A stretch of 64,000 nucleotides of DNA from Chloroflexota bacterium (GCA_018969295.1 JAGWYN010000001.1:248001-312000); one strand, 5' to 3'; shown: positions 16,776 through 25,563, counted from the first letter of the stretch. Numbers and translations are program-made. Notes: a model not told the origin generated them from the sequence alone.

Positions 16776-17486
16776 CTAGCTTGGTGATGTGAGCGCGGGC
16801 GATGCCGCCTCTTCTGTCTCTGCTGGCCAGTTGGCCAGCAGATTGTGCAGCGACTCGGCGATGTGGTCGCTCAGGATCTGCTTGGCCAGCGGCTTGTTGC
16901 GCTGGCGCAGCGCGGTGATCAGGGTGGGGTGGCTGCCGACCACCTCGTCCAGGAAGGTGTAAATGCGGTGGCGGGTGCGCAGGCAGCGCCGCATCCCGAC
17001 TTCGAGCGTCAGCCACAGCTTGTGGGCCAGCTCGTGGTGGGAGTGAGCGATCAGATACTCGTGGAACTGCAGGTCGATCTCGACCAGCCGTACGAGGTCG
17101 CCGCTGCGAGCGACTGTCCGCATCTCTTCGACTACGCTGTCGAGAGGGTCGATCTCAGCGTCTGTCATGCGGTCGAGGGCGCGGTCGAGGGCCAGCAGTT
17201 CGAGGGCGGTGCGGACCGAATAGAGCTCTTCGACATACTGGCGGGTCAGCGGTGTGACGACCACCCCTTTGTAGGGGACGCTTTGCAGCAGACCTTCCTG
17301 TTCCAGCTGGCCAAGTGCCTCGCGGATCGGGCCGCGGCTGACCCCCAGCTGTTCGGCGATCTGGGCCTGGTTGAATTCAGCGCCGGGCGGCAGCGTGCCT
17401 TCGACGATCAGCTGCCGCAAAATCCCCGTCACATTCTCCTTGAGCGTCCGTGGCTCAATACGCTGAAGGTGTTCTAGAGTGTTCAC
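16776..17486 (-). CDS. GntR family transcriptional regulator with FCD ligand-binding domain
   Basis: The product is 236 aa. It has an N-terminal winged helix-turn-helix (AQIAEQLGVSRGPIREALGQ, then a wing with GLLQSVPYKGVVV) and a C-terminal FCD all-helical domain. The FCD metal-binding pattern is visible as DLQFHEYLIAHS, GSHPTLITAL and DHIAESLHN. FadR-type GntR proteins usually repress catabolic operons and release DNA on binding a carboxylic-acid ligand. The start is a GTG at 17486 with GAGGA just upstream. It heads the minus-strand operon and faces the plus-strand ABC transporter promoter, so it is the best local candidate for binding the palindrome at 17590-17609. Confidence 0.9.
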   Translation of the reverse strand: MNTLEHLQRIEPRTLKENVTGILRQLIVEGTLPPGAEFNQAQIAEQLGVSRGPIREALGQLEQEGLLQSVPYKGVVVTPLTRQYVEELYSVRTALELLALDRALDRMTDAEIDPLDSVVEEMRTVARSGDLVRLVEIDLQFHEYLIAHSHHELAHKLWLTLEVGMRRCLRTRHRIYTFLDEVVGSHPTLITALRQRNKPLAKQILSDHIAESLHNLLANWPAETEEAASPALTSPS

Positions 17487-17546
17487 AAGTCCTCACCAAC
17501 TGTGCAGCTTTGCACGGTGCTTACTGGGAAGTCGCCAAAAAGGTGA

Positions 17547-17575
17547 TTGACATCGTCTGGAAGGTATGATACGCT
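17547..17575 (+). promoter_or_regulatory. promoter of the first ABC transporter operon
   Basis: TTGACA at 17547-17552 and TACGCT at 17570-17575 are separated by 17 bp. The -35 is perfect; the -10 matches at the three most important positions only. The operator-like palindrome starts 14 bp downstream, where a bound repressor would cover the transcription start. Confidence 0.5.
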
Positions 17576-17589
17576 TTTCAGGTATGTTT

Positions 17590-17609
17590 GTCAACTGTCA
17601 ACAGTTGAC
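17590..17609 (+). promoter_or_regulatory. palindromic operator-like site, copy 1
   Basis: An 8-bp perfect inverted repeat (gtcaactg / cagttgac) with a 4-bp centre. Its inner 18 bp, caactgtcaacagttgac, recur exactly at 47288-47305 in front of the second ABC operon. Position just downstream of a promoter fits a repressor site. The adjacent GntR protein is the likely binder, by context only. Confidence 0.7.
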
Positions 17610-17700
17610 TTGTTCCGTCCGGAACAGCTGCACACCAACCGAATCAGACGCCGCCCCCGGCACTCCAAGAGTGCCGCCAGGATCCTACCAGCCATTGGGC

Positions 17701-17754
17701 CAGATCCCAACTGGTCAGATCCCAACTGGTCAGATCCCAACTGGTCAGATCCCA
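17701..17754 (+). repeat. 15-bp tandem repeat, 3.6 copies
   Basis: The unit cagatcccaactggt is repeated three times without mismatch (17701-17745) and followed by a partial fourth copy to 17754. It lies in the leader of the ABC operon, between promoter and binding-protein start. Its perfect identity suggests recent expansion or a selected function such as protein or RNA binding. Confidence 0.9.
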
Positions 17755-17928
17755 GGGAGGGGTGGATTACGGTGTCGGCGTCCTGCCCGTTGACGGCAGG
17801 GCGCTCCCTCAGGTGTGGCGCACAGCTCTGACCGGGACGGTGCTGTCCTGTGACGTTCGCATCCCCCCTTGCGCGGTCTATTACAGTTTGAACAGGTTGT
17901 TTGGATGGGTGTCAAGGAGGCTCAGAAG

Positions 17929-19500
17929 ATGAAGCACAGGATCGTCGGTGTCTGGTTGGTTGTTTGGCTTGTCGGGTTGGTCTTGACAGGCTGTGTGGCG
18001 GCGCCTGCTGCAGCGCCTGCCGCAGAGGGGGGGGAGCCGCAACGTGGCGGCATCCTGACCGTCGCCCGCTCTGCGGATGTCAACTTGTGGGATCCCAAGT
18101 ATACGAACGACAATTATTCTTTGTGGGCTGAGATGCAGATCTACGCCACGTTGATGCAGAATTCTCCGGACGGTTTGCAGCTGAACCCCTGGCTGGCGGA
18201 GTCCTACGAATTCAACGAGGACGCCACCGAGGTGACGTTCAAACTGCACGACGACGCTCAGTTCTGCGATGGCAGCCCGATCACGGCCGAAGATGTCAGG
18301 TGGTCGCTGGAGCGCAGCCGGGAGCCGGATTCGAACGTGTCGTGGCAGTTTTTCTCCAACCCGGTCATTGAGGTGGTCGACGATTTGACCCTCAAATTCA
18401 CGCTGGACCGCCCGAACGTGGCCTTTCCCCACTATCTGACCTTGTGGGGCATGTCGGTGCTCTCGAAGAAGCATGCCGAGACCGTTGGGGTCGAGGCGCT
18501 TTCTACGCAGCCGCTGGGGTCTGGCCCCTTCTGTCTGGACCGCTGGGACAAAGGCCAGCTGGTCGTGTTGAAACCCAACCCCGGCTACTGGGGGGAGGAC
18601 CGCCCGTTGGTCGACGAGGTGCATCTGCGCGTGGTGCAGGATGACAACGCCCGTGTGCTGCAAGTTCAGACCGGCGAAGTGGACATTGCCCTGGACATCC
18701 CCTACGCACAGGTCGAGGCATTGAAAGGTGCCCCTGGCGTAGAGGTCTTTGTCGACACGCTTTATGGCACAGCCGCCATCCCGCTCAACCAGCGGACGGT
18801 CCCGCAGTTTGCCGACAAGAAGATTCGCCAGGCGATGGCGCATGCGATCGACCGGCAGGCCCTGGTTGACGCTGTCCTGTTGGGCCAGGGGGAGGTGGCC
18901 AAGTCACCTTTCTACGGGCCAGCCATTCTCTACTGGACCGGCGACTTCGAGATCCCCTACGACCTGGAGAAGGCTCGCCAGCTGATGGCTGAATCCAGCG
19001 CGCCCGACGGGTTTGCCACCGAGCTGATCATCACCTCCGGCGACACGATGGCAGCCCAGACCGCTGTCATCCTCAAAGACCAGCTGGCGCAGATCAATGT
19101 CGACGTCACCATCACGCCAGTGGAAGCGGGCACCTGGTGGGAGATGTGGTCAGGGGGCACCTATCAGATGCTCTACAAGCTGGGCACGAACGACGTGATC
19201 GACCCGGCTGAAAATCTGCCCTTTGACTTCTGGTCGGTCGAGGATGGGGGCTCGGACGCAGCGTTCACCGGCTTTTACAACGAACGCATCGTGGAGCTGA
19301 GCCAGGCGGCTGAGCGGGAGTTCGACAATGCGAAGCGGGCGGAGCTCTACTATGAGCTGCAGCAGATTGCCATGGACGAGACCCCCCAGCTGTGGCTCTT
19401 CCATCCGTCCAACCGTTGGGCGACGCGCGACAACGTCGAAGGGTTCTCCGTCTTCCCCACCGGCCTGCATCGTTTCTGGCTGGCGTCGAAGACGCAGTAG
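17929..19500 (+). CDS. dipeptide/oligopeptide ABC transporter substrate-binding lipoprotein
   Basis: The product is 523 aa. It is a family 5 solute-binding protein (SBP_bac_5). The signal peptide ends in the lipobox VLTGC, followed by an Ala/Pro linker. The mature protein has the usual blocks: VTFKLHDDAQFCDGSPITAEDV, GSGPFCLDRWDKGQLVVLKPN and IRQAMAHAIDRQALVDAVL. It captures peptides or similar oligomers outside the membrane and delivers them to the two permeases that follow. The start ATG at 17929 was chosen because AAGGAGG lies 8 nt upstream; the frame opens earlier without a ribosome binding site. A long perfect palindrome follows the stop. Confidence 0.93.
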   Translation: MKHRIVGVWLVVWLVGLVLTGCVAAPAAAPAAEGGEPQRGGILTVARSADVNLWDPKYTNDNYSLWAEMQIYATLMQNSPDGLQLNPWLAESYEFNEDATEVTFKLHDDAQFCDGSPITAEDVRWSLERSREPDSNVSWQFFSNPVIEVVDDLTLKFTLDRPNVAFPHYLTLWGMSVLSKKHAETVGVEALSTQPLGSGPFCLDRWDKGQLVVLKPNPGYWGEDRPLVDEVHLRVVQDDNARVLQVQTGEVDIALDIPYAQVEALKGAPGVEVFVDTLYGTAAIPLNQRTVPQFADKKIRQAMAHAIDRQALVDAVLLGQGEVAKSPFYGPAILYWTGDFEIPYDLEKARQLMAESSAPDGFATELIITSGDTMAAQTAVILKDQLAQINVDVTITPVEAGTWWEMWSGGTYQMLYKLGTNDVIDPAENLPFDFWSVEDGGSDAAFTGFYNERIVELSQAAEREFDNAKRAELYYELQQIAMDETPQLWLFHPSNRWATRDNVEGFSVFPTGLHRFWLASKTQ

Positions 19501-19517
19501 GGTTCGGTTGAGGAAGG

Positions 19518-19553
19518 CCTCTGCCTGGCTGGCCATGGCCAGCCAGGCAGAGG
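19518..19553 (+). other. 36-bp perfect palindrome between binding protein and permease
   Basis: Two 18-bp arms (cctctgcctggctggcca and its complement) meet without a spacer, giving a very stable RNA hairpin just after the binding-protein stop. No T-tract follows. It probably protects the upstream mRNA and dampens downstream expression, as known for binding-protein operons in other bacteria. A different hairpin sits at the same place in the second ABC operon. Confidence 0.8.
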
Positions 19554-19628
19554 TGTGCGAACAGCGGACGGAGGTCTACCGGCTCCCTGTCTGAGCAGGG
19601 AGAGCCCTGGCGGTTGGAGAGAAGTGCT

Positions 19629-20570
19629 GTGGATATTTGGATGTTTCTGCGCAAACGGCTGGCCCACATGCTCCCAGTTTTGTTTGGGATCACGTTGGTG
19701 GTGTTTTTGATGGTGCGGTTGATTCCGGGGGATCCGGCGCGCATTCTGTTGGGGACCCATGCTACGCCCGAACGGGTGACGGAGCTGCGTCTGGCGCTGG
19801 GGCTTGAGCAGCCTCTTTGGCAGCAGTTTTTTTTGTTTGTCGGCAATGTGGTGCGCGGGGATCTGGGGGATTCGCTGGTCTATCGTCGCCCTGTGCTCGA
19901 GGTGATTTTGGAGCGGCTGGCGCCGACCCTCTTTTTGATTGGCTATGCGGCGCTTCTTTCGCTGCTGGTGACTATCCCGTTGGCGTTGTGGGCTGCGCTT
20001 CGTCAGAACCGCCTGCCTGACCAGGGGGTGCGTGGCTTTGCCACGTTGACCCTTTCGATGCCCAGCTTCTGGCTGGGGCTCAACCTGTTGATTTTGTTTG
20101 CTGTGCGGCTGCGTTGGTTTCCGGTGGCTGGCTACGGCAACGACCTGCGCCAGCATTTCTGGCATCTGTTTTTGCCGGCCCTGACGATCACGCTGGCGTT
20201 GGCGCCGATGTTGATTCGGAGTCTGCGCAGCAGCCTGATCGATGTGTTGAAGGCCCCCTATGTGGAGTTTGCCCGTGCCAAGGGGGTCAGTGAGCGGCGT
20301 GTTTTGCAGCATCATGTGCTGCGCACCGCGTTGAGTTCGACGGTCACGATTTTGGGGCTCAACCTGGGGTGGCTGATTGGGGGAACTGTCGTCATCGAGA
20401 CGGTGTTTACGATTGCCGGCATGGGGTCGTTGGTGGTCAGCTCGATCTTTGCGCGTGACTACCCGGTGATCCAGGGGGTGACCTTGCTTTTTGGGGTTCT
20501 GGTCGTGTCGATCAACCTGTTGACCGATCTGGTCTATGCCATTTTGGATCCGAGAGTGACCTATGAGTGA
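19629..20570 (+). CDS. dipeptide ABC transporter permease (DppB-like)
   Basis: The product is 313 aa with six predicted transmembrane segments. It begins with FLRKRLAHMLPVLFGITLVVF, the usual first helix of DppB/OppB permeases, and has the LIPGDPAR motif after it. The BPD_transp_1 coupling loop, YVEFARAKGVSERRVLQHHV, contacts the ATPase. The GTG at 19629 is preferred because GGAGAGAAG lies 5-13 nt upstream; an ATG four codons later (19641) and an upstream TTG at 19614 are alternatives. Its end overlaps the next permease by 8 bp. Confidence 0.9.
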   Translation: MDIWMFLRKRLAHMLPVLFGITLVVFLMVRLIPGDPARILLGTHATPERVTELRLALGLEQPLWQQFFLFVGNVVRGDLGDSLVYRRPVLEVILERLAPTLFLIGYAALLSLLVTIPLALWAALRQNRLPDQGVRGFATLTLSMPSFWLGLNLLILFAVRLRWFPVAGYGNDLRQHFWHLFLPALTITLALAPMLIRSLRSSLIDVLKAPYVEFARAKGVSERRVLQHHVLRTALSSTVTILGLNLGWLIGGTVVIETVFTIAGMGSLVVSSIFARDYPVIQGVTLLFGVLVVSINLLTDLVYAILDPRVTYE

Positions 20571-21435
20571 GCCATCGATGGGTATGGCCGGGCGGGTGAA
20601 CGACTGGGGGCTTCGCTGGCGAGAGGCCCGCTGGCTGCAGCAGCCAGCCTTGCTGGTCGGCGGGGGGCTGTTGCTGGCGATGGTGCTGGCCAGCCTGTTG
20701 GCGAAGCAGATCAGCCCCTACGACCCGATCGCCCAGAACCTTTCCAACACGCTGCAGCCTCCCAGCCCGGTGCACTGGTTTGGCACGGACAACTTTGGCC
20801 GCGATATTTTTACCCGGGTGCTGCACGCTGTCCAGCTGGATTTGCAGATAGGCGTGCTCAGCGTGTTGTTTCCGATGGTGGTGGGGCTGTTTTTGGGGTC
20901 GCTGGCCGGTTATCTGGGCGGGTGGGTGGAGACGGTGGTCATGCGGGTCGTCGACGTTTTCACTGCCTTTCCGTTTCTTGTCATGGTGATCGCCATCATT
21001 GCGATTTTGGGGCCGGGGCTGACCAGCATGTATGTGGCGCTGACCTTGGCTGGCTGGAGTGCCTATGCGCGGATCGCGCGCGGGGAGATTCTGGTCATCA
21101 AGAAGGCCGAGTATGTACAGGCTGCCCGTGCGCTGGGGTTCAGCAACCTGCGGATCATGTTCCGGCACATCCTTCCCAACATTGTGACGCCGGCCATCAT
21201 TTTTGCGATGTCGGACATTGTGCTGGTGATTCTTTCGACCACCTCGCTGAGTTTTCTGGGGCTGGGGGTGCAGCCGCCGACCCCGGAGTGGGGCAGCATG
21301 ATTGCGGAGGGGCGTCCTTTCATCATGACAGCCTGGTGGCTGGTGACGCTGCCGGGGATGGCGATCGTGCTGGTCGGGCTGGGACTCAGTCTGTTGGGGG
21401 ATGGGCTGGCGGACGTCCTCCGCACCGAGGAGTAA
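20563..21435 (+). CDS. dipeptide ABC transporter permease (DppC-like)
   Basis: The product is 290 aa with an N-terminal helix and five further membrane segments. HWFGTDNFGRDIFTRVLHAV is the conserved DppC/OppC N-terminal block. YVQAARALGFSNLRIMFRHI is the EAA-type cytoplasmic loop that docks with the ATPase. It forms the membrane channel with the preceding permease. It overlaps that gene by 8 bp and is followed 2 bp later by the first ATPase gene, so the subunits are translated together. Confidence 0.92.
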   Translation: MSEPSMGMAGRVNDWGLRWREARWLQQPALLVGGGLLLAMVLASLLAKQISPYDPIAQNLSNTLQPPSPVHWFGTDNFGRDIFTRVLHAVQLDLQIGVLSVLFPMVVGLFLGSLAGYLGGWVETVVMRVVDVFTAFPFLVMVIAIIAILGPGLTSMYVALTLAGWSAYARIARGEILVIKKAEYVQAARALGFSNLRIMFRHILPNIVTPAIIFAMSDIVLVILSTTSLSFLGLGVQPPTPEWGSMIAEGRPFIMTAWWLVTLPGMAIVLVGLGLSLLGDGLADVLRTEE

Positions 21436-21437
21436 GG

Positions 21438-22427
21438 ATGGAACCTATTTTGGAAGTGCGCAATCTGACGACGCAGATCCCGACGCGACGGGGGCTGTTG
21501 ACGGCTGTCGACGATGTCTCGTTCACGCTCCACAAAGGGGAAATTTTTGGGGTGGTGGGGGAGAGTGGCTCGGGCAAGAGCATGACCTGCCGTTCGCTGT
21601 TGCGTCTGCTGCCTTCTTCGGCGCGCACGGTGCAGGGCAGTGCAGTGTATCGGGGGAGCGACCTGCTGCGGCTGCCGCCCAAGGCGTTCAACCAGGTGCG
21701 CGGCCGTGAGATCGCCATGATTTTTCAGGATGCCATGGCGGTGCTCAACCCGGTCCATCGGATCGGCGACCAGCTGACCGAGGCGATGTTGGCGCATAGG
21801 GTGGTGGCGACCCCGGCGGAGGCTCGGGCGCGTGCAGTCGAGCTCCTGCGCAAGGTGGGGATCCCGGCCCCAGAGCGGCGGCTCCAGGACTATCCGCATC
21901 AATTCAGCGGCGGCATGTGCCAACGTCTGGTGATCGCGATCGCGCTCTCCTGCCAGCCGCAGATCATTTTGGCCGACGAACCGACCACTGCCCTCGATGT
22001 CACCATCCAGGATCAGATTTTGAAGCTTTTGATCGGGCTGCAGCATGAGCTGGGGGTCAGCCTGGTGTTGGTCACCCACGACATGGGGGTAGTAGCCCAG
22101 AGCTGTCAGCGGGTGGCGGTGATGTATGCGGGCCAGATTGTGGAAATTGCCGACACGGTCTCGCTCTTCACCGCCCCGAAACACCCCTACACGCGCGGGC
22201 TGCTCGCCTGTGTGCCGCAACTTGCCGCCGACGGCGAGGTGCTGCCACTGACGCCGATCCCTGGATCGCCCCCGGATCTGGTGCACCCGCCGGCGGGTTG
22301 CCGTTTTCATCCTCGCTGCCCGCTTGCCAGCGAGGAGTGCCGCCACGGCACCTTTCCTTTGCAGCAGGTCGGGCAGCAGCATGTCAGTGCCTGCATCAAA
22401 CATGAAGAGCTGGGGCTGTTGTCATGA
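21438..22427 (+). CDS. dipeptide ABC transporter ATP-binding protein (DppD-like)
   Basis: The product is 329 aa. Walker A is GESGSGKSM, the signature is QFSGGMCQR (a slight variation of LSGGQ) and Walker B is IILADEPTTALD, with a switch histidine in LVTHDMG. The C-terminal oligopeptide-transporter extension HPPAGCRFHPRCPLASEEC carries the cysteines that in DppD/OppD homologues hold an iron-sulfur cluster. It powers the two permeases upstream. The stop overlaps the next ATPase by 4 bp (ATGA). The second ABC operon at 47-51 kb lacks such a gene and may use this one. Confidence 0.93.
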   Translation: MEPILEVRNLTTQIPTRRGLLTAVDDVSFTLHKGEIFGVVGESGSGKSMTCRSLLRLLPSSARTVQGSAVYRGSDLLRLPPKAFNQVRGREIAMIFQDAMAVLNPVHRIGDQLTEAMLAHRVVATPAEARARAVELLRKVGIPAPERRLQDYPHQFSGGMCQRLVIAIALSCQPQIILADEPTTALDVTIQDQILKLLIGLQHELGVSLVLVTHDMGVVAQSCQRVAVMYAGQIVEIADTVSLFTAPKHPYTRGLLACVPQLAADGEVLPLTPIPGSPPDLVHPPAGCRFHPRCPLASEECRHGTFPLQQVGQQHVSACIKHEELGLLS

Positions 22428-23461
22428 ACGATTTGAGAGCTGTGCCGCCGATTTTGGAAGTGAACAGGCTGTCCAAGCGCTACGTCATGAATGCGGGCTT
22501 CTGGCAGCAGCTGACCCGTCGGCCCCCCGAGCTCCTGCATGCGGTCGACGATGTGAGCCTGCGGATTGCGCCCGGCGAAATTTTTGGGCTGGTCGGCGAA
22601 TCTGGCTCTGGCAAGAGCACCTTGGGGCGCTGTCTGCTGCGGCTGGTCGAACCGACTGCCGGGCAGGTGCTCTTCAAAGGGGTAGATATTTTGCAGCTGC
22701 CCCGCGCCCAGATGCAGGGCATGCGGCGCAAGCTGCAGATCATCTTCCAGGATCCCTATTCATCGCTGAACCCGCGTATGACAGTCCGGCAGATGCTGGG
22801 CGAGGTGTTGTCGGTCCACCGTCTCTGTCCGCCCCATCGGGTCGAGGCCCGTGTTCGAGAGCTTCTCCATCTGGTCGGGTTGCCTGCCGACGCGGTGGAC
22901 CGCTTTCCTCGCCACTTCAGCGGCGGCCAGCGCCAGCGGATCGGCATTGCCCGGGCATTGGCGATGGAGCCGGAGTTTATTGTGGCTGACGAGCCGGTCT
23001 CTGCGGTCGATGTCTCGATCCAGGCGCAGGTCTTGAACCTGCTGATCGACCTCAAAGCCCAGCTGGGGTTGACGATGCTCTTCATCGCCCACGACCTCAG
23101 TGTGGTCCAGCATATCAGCACACGGGTCGGGGTGATGTACATGGGCAAGCTGGTCGAGATGGCGCCGCGGCGTCTGCTCTTCAGCCAGCCGCGACATCCT
23201 TACACCCAGGGGCTGCTGCTGGCTGCCCCCCAGCCTGACCCCTTTCATCACAGCACGCGAGTTGCGCTGGAGGGGGAACCCCCTTCTCCGCTGCACCCTC
23301 CTGCTGGCTGTCGTTTCCACACCCGCTGTCCCCTGGCCAGCGATCGTTGTCGCCAGGCTCCCCCGCCGCTGCAAGAAATCGGGGAAGGGCACTGGGTTGC
23401 CTGCCACCACCACGACCTGGCTGTGTGGCCACCGCCTGCGGTGACACCCTGGGCCGCGTGA
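22424..23461 (+). CDS. dipeptide ABC transporter ATP-binding protein (DppF-like)
   Basis: The product is 345 aa. It is the second ATPase of the transporter. Walker A is GESGSGKSTLG, the signature HFSGGQRQRIGIARAL and Walker B FIVADEPVSAVDVS, all intact. The C-terminal HPPAGCRFHTRCPLASDRC block is again the cysteine-bearing OppF/DppF extension. The SKRYVMNAGFWQQLTRRPPE segment near the N-terminus is the usual DppF insert. It starts within the stop of the previous ATPase and closes the transporter part of the operon, 78 bp before the cysteine hydrolase gene. Confidence 0.93.
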   Translation: MNDLRAVPPILEVNRLSKRYVMNAGFWQQLTRRPPELLHAVDDVSLRIAPGEIFGLVGESGSGKSTLGRCLLRLVEPTAGQVLFKGVDILQLPRAQMQGMRRKLQIIFQDPYSSLNPRMTVRQMLGEVLSVHRLCPPHRVEARVRELLHLVGLPADAVDRFPRHFSGGQRQRIGIARALAMEPEFIVADEPVSAVDVSIQAQVLNLLIDLKAQLGLTMLFIAHDLSVVQHISTRVGVMYMGKLVEMAPRRLLFSQPRHPYTQGLLLAAPQPDPFHHSTRVALEGEPPSPLHPPAGCRFHTRCPLASDRCRQAPPPLQEIGEGHWVACHHHDLAVWPPPAVTPWAA

Positions 23462-23539
23462 GCCCGAACCCGCGCGGCGTCTTCAGGCTGTTGTAGTTTG
23501 TTGTTGCAATCGATCCATTGTTACCAGAGGAGAACCAGC

Positions 23540-24220
23540 ATGGCCCACGACCCTTACTACGATCTGATTTCCCTGCCCCCAGAACCGCCGTTCGACCCCA
23601 CGCGCACGGCGTTGCTGACCATCGACCTGCAGTATCTGGACGCCCACCCGAGCGGCTGGATGGGACGGCTGGCCCGCAACCAAGGCCGGCCTGACCATCT
23701 TCAGGAACGCTTTGAGTTTATTCAGGAGATCCTGCCCAATGTGCGTCGTCTGCAGGATGGCTGCCGTGCCGGGGGGGTGGAGGTCATTCACATCCGTGTC
23801 GCCTACCTGACCCGCAACGGTCGGGACGGCCGCCGTGCGCTGGCCGCAGATCTGGCCAATGTCACCCCCATCGAGCCGCGCGACGACGACTTTTTGGAAG
23901 AGGTCGCCCCGGTCGGCGACGAAATTGTGGTCGACAAGACCAGCGCCGGCACCTTCAATTCCACGGCCATCGACCAGATTCTGCGCAACATGAACATCGA
24001 CCGGCTCTGGGTGACGGGGATCGTGACAGAGGGCTGCGTCGAGATGACGGCTCGCGACGCAGCAGATCGGGGCTTTCTGGTGACGCTGGTCAGCGACGGC
24101 TGTGCCTCTTCCACCCATGTGGCCCACGAAGACGCGCTGCAGCGCATGGGGGATGGGGGGCTGATCAAGGTACGTACGGTCGACGAATTGCTGGCGCAGC
24201 TGGTTGCAGTTCCAGCCTGA
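23540..24220 (+). CDS. isochorismatase-family cysteine hydrolase
   Basis: The product is 226 aa. The catalytic triad of the family is visible: Asp in LLTIDLQYLD, Lys in VVDKTSAGTF and Cys in VTGIVTEGCVEMTARDA. Family members hydrolyse C-N bonds of carbamoyl or amide groups (for example N-carbamoylsarcosine, nicotinamide, ureidoacrylate) or the vinyl ether of isochorismate. The position among amidohydrolases and M20 deacylases favours an amide or N-carbamoyl substrate. The ATG at 23540 has AGAGGAG 7 nt upstream; an in-frame start 42 bp earlier has no such site. Confidence 0.88.
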   Translation: MAHDPYYDLISLPPEPPFDPTRTALLTIDLQYLDAHPSGWMGRLARNQGRPDHLQERFEFIQEILPNVRRLQDGCRAGGVEVIHIRVAYLTRNGRDGRRALAADLANVTPIEPRDDDFLEEVAPVGDEIVVDKTSAGTFNSTAIDQILRNMNIDRLWVTGIVTEGCVEMTARDAADRGFLVTLVSDGCASSTHVAHEDALQRMGDGGLIKVRTVDELLAQLVAVPA

Positions 24221-24288
24221 GCCCTTCCTTTCTATAGATACCTTCCCTTGGGGTGGCTGCCACCCCAGGGGATCCTGGAGGAGCAAAC

Positions 24289-24339
24289 ATGGCTCAGCAG
24301 TGGTGGCAAAGCAGGCGGCTTGAGGGGACAACTGTATGA
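24289..24339 (+). CDS. possible 16-codon leader peptide
   Basis: GGAGGAG is followed by ATG at 24289 and the frame MAQQWWQSRRLEGTTV, ending in a TGA that overlaps the ATG of the aminotransferase (ATGA). It has a better ribosome binding site than many genes here and contains two tandem tryptophans. A 7-bp hairpin (ggggtgg / ccacccc, 24250-24266) lies just upstream. It may couple translation or act as a regulatory leader; it may also be chance. No homologue is recognised. Confidence 0.4.
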   Translation: MAQQWWQSRRLEGTTV

Positions 24340-25541
24340 ACGAAGCGGCACCCTTCTCTTCTCCCCCGCTCTCGCGCAAAATTCAGGCGCTGCAAGGCAG
24401 CGCCGAGACCACCTTTACGCGCATGGTCCGTCTGGCCGGCCAGACTCCCAATCTGATCTCGCTGGGGCGGGGCGACCCCGATGTGGCGACCCCGCCCCAT
24501 ATTGTGGCGGCCGCGGTCCAGGCGCTGCAAACCCACCATGTCAACTACACCCCTCCCCCTGGCCTGCCCGCCCTGCGCGAGGCGATCGCTGAGAAGCTGG
24601 CCCGTGAAAATGGCCTGCACTATGCGCCACTCAGCGAAGTCTTGGTAACCTGCGGTGCCCAGGAAGCCATCTCGGTCATCATGCAGAGTCTGTTGGACCC
24701 TGGCGACGAGGTGTTGCTGCCCGATCCGTTCTACACAGCCTATGAAATGGCGGTCGGGCTGGCCCACGGCAAGGTTGTCCCGGTGCCGACGTATGCCGAA
24801 CAAAATTTTGAAGTGCTGCCCGCCGAGATCGAAGCGCGGATCACGCCCCGCTCGCGCCTGCTTGTGCTGGTCTCTCCCAGCAACCCGACGGGGGGGGTGA
24901 TCTCCCCGCCCGTGCAGGAGGCGATCGCCCGCATTGCAATCCGGCACAATCTGTTGGTGGTGTCGGACGAACTGTATGAGAAGGTGATCTTTGATGGGGT
25001 GCTGGCCCCCAGCATTGCCCGCCTGCCCGGCATGCGCGAACGAACATTGGTTGTCAACGGGTTTTCCAAAACCTACTGCATGACTGGTTTTCGGGTGGGG
25101 TATCTGGCGGGGCCGGCCCCGTTGGTGGCTGCGCTGCAAGAACCCCATCATATTTTGACGATCTGTGCGCCGGTTGCCAGCCAGCAGGCAGCCCTGGCTG
25201 CGCTGCGCGGCGACCAGGGCTGCGTCGACGAAATTATCGGCATCTTTGCCCGGCGTCGGCAGGCGCTGCTCACCAGCTTGCGCCAGGCCGGCATTCCCTT
25301 CCCCCACCCAGCGGGGGCCTTTTTTGCCTTTGCCGATGTCCGGGCTGCGGGGATTCCTGCGGCCGCCTTTGCGGAGGCTGTGCTGCAGCAGGCGGGTGTG
25401 CTGGTCTTTCCTGGCACGCAGTACGGGCGCTGTGGGGAAGGGTTCCTGCGCATCTCGTATCTGGCGGAGATCCCAGAGATCGAGCGGGCGGTGGAGCGGA
25501 TCGGCGGGGTCTATCGCCAGTGGGTCCAGCAGCGGCAGTGA
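24336..25541 (+). CDS. class I/II PLP-dependent aminotransferase
   Basis: The product is 401 aa. Family blocks are all present: ISLGRGDPDVATPPHI, CGAQEAISVIMQ, SPSNPTGGVISP, VVSDELYEKVIF and the PLP lysine in VNGFSKTYCMTGFRVGY. It is a close paralogue of the enzymes at 10.4 and 31.8 kb. GAGGGG lies 8 nt before the ATG, and the start also overlaps the stop of a possible short leader frame. Downstream, 22 bp separate it from an M20 peptidase, so the amino acid set free by that peptidase is a reasonable substrate, although this is not shown. Confidence 0.92.
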   Translation: MNEAAPFSSPPLSRKIQALQGSAETTFTRMVRLAGQTPNLISLGRGDPDVATPPHIVAAAVQALQTHHVNYTPPPGLPALREAIAEKLARENGLHYAPLSEVLVTCGAQEAISVIMQSLLDPGDEVLLPDPFYTAYEMAVGLAHGKVVPVPTYAEQNFEVLPAEIEARITPRSRLLVLVSPSNPTGGVISPPVQEAIARIAIRHNLLVVSDELYEKVIFDGVLAPSIARLPGMRERTLVVNGFSKTYCMTGFRVGYLAGPAPLVAALQEPHHILTICAPVASQQAALAALRGDQGCVDEIIGIFARRRQALLTSLRQAGIPFPHPAGAFFAFADVRAAGIPAAAFAEAVLQQAGVLVFPGTQYGRCGEGFLRISYLAEIPEIERAVERIGGVYRQWVQQRQ

Positions 25542-25563
25542 TTTCTGTGGAGAGGTGGGCAGT

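Larger units (their letters stand above)
17487..17928 (+). other. divergent control region and long 5' leader
   Basis: This 442-bp gene-free stretch separates the minus-strand GntR operon from the plus-strand ABC operon. It holds a promoter, an operator-like palindrome, a 7-bp hairpin with 3-nt loop at 17659-17675 and a 15-bp tandem repeat. If transcription starts near 17582, the leader before the binding-protein ATG is about 347 nt. Short open frames cross it but none has a ribosome binding site or recognisable product. Confidence 0.5.

Noticed and set aside
19518..19553. Long perfect palindrome as a phage attachment site or IS end
   Set aside because: No integrase or transposase is near, and the analogous hairpin in the second ABC operon points to RNA function.
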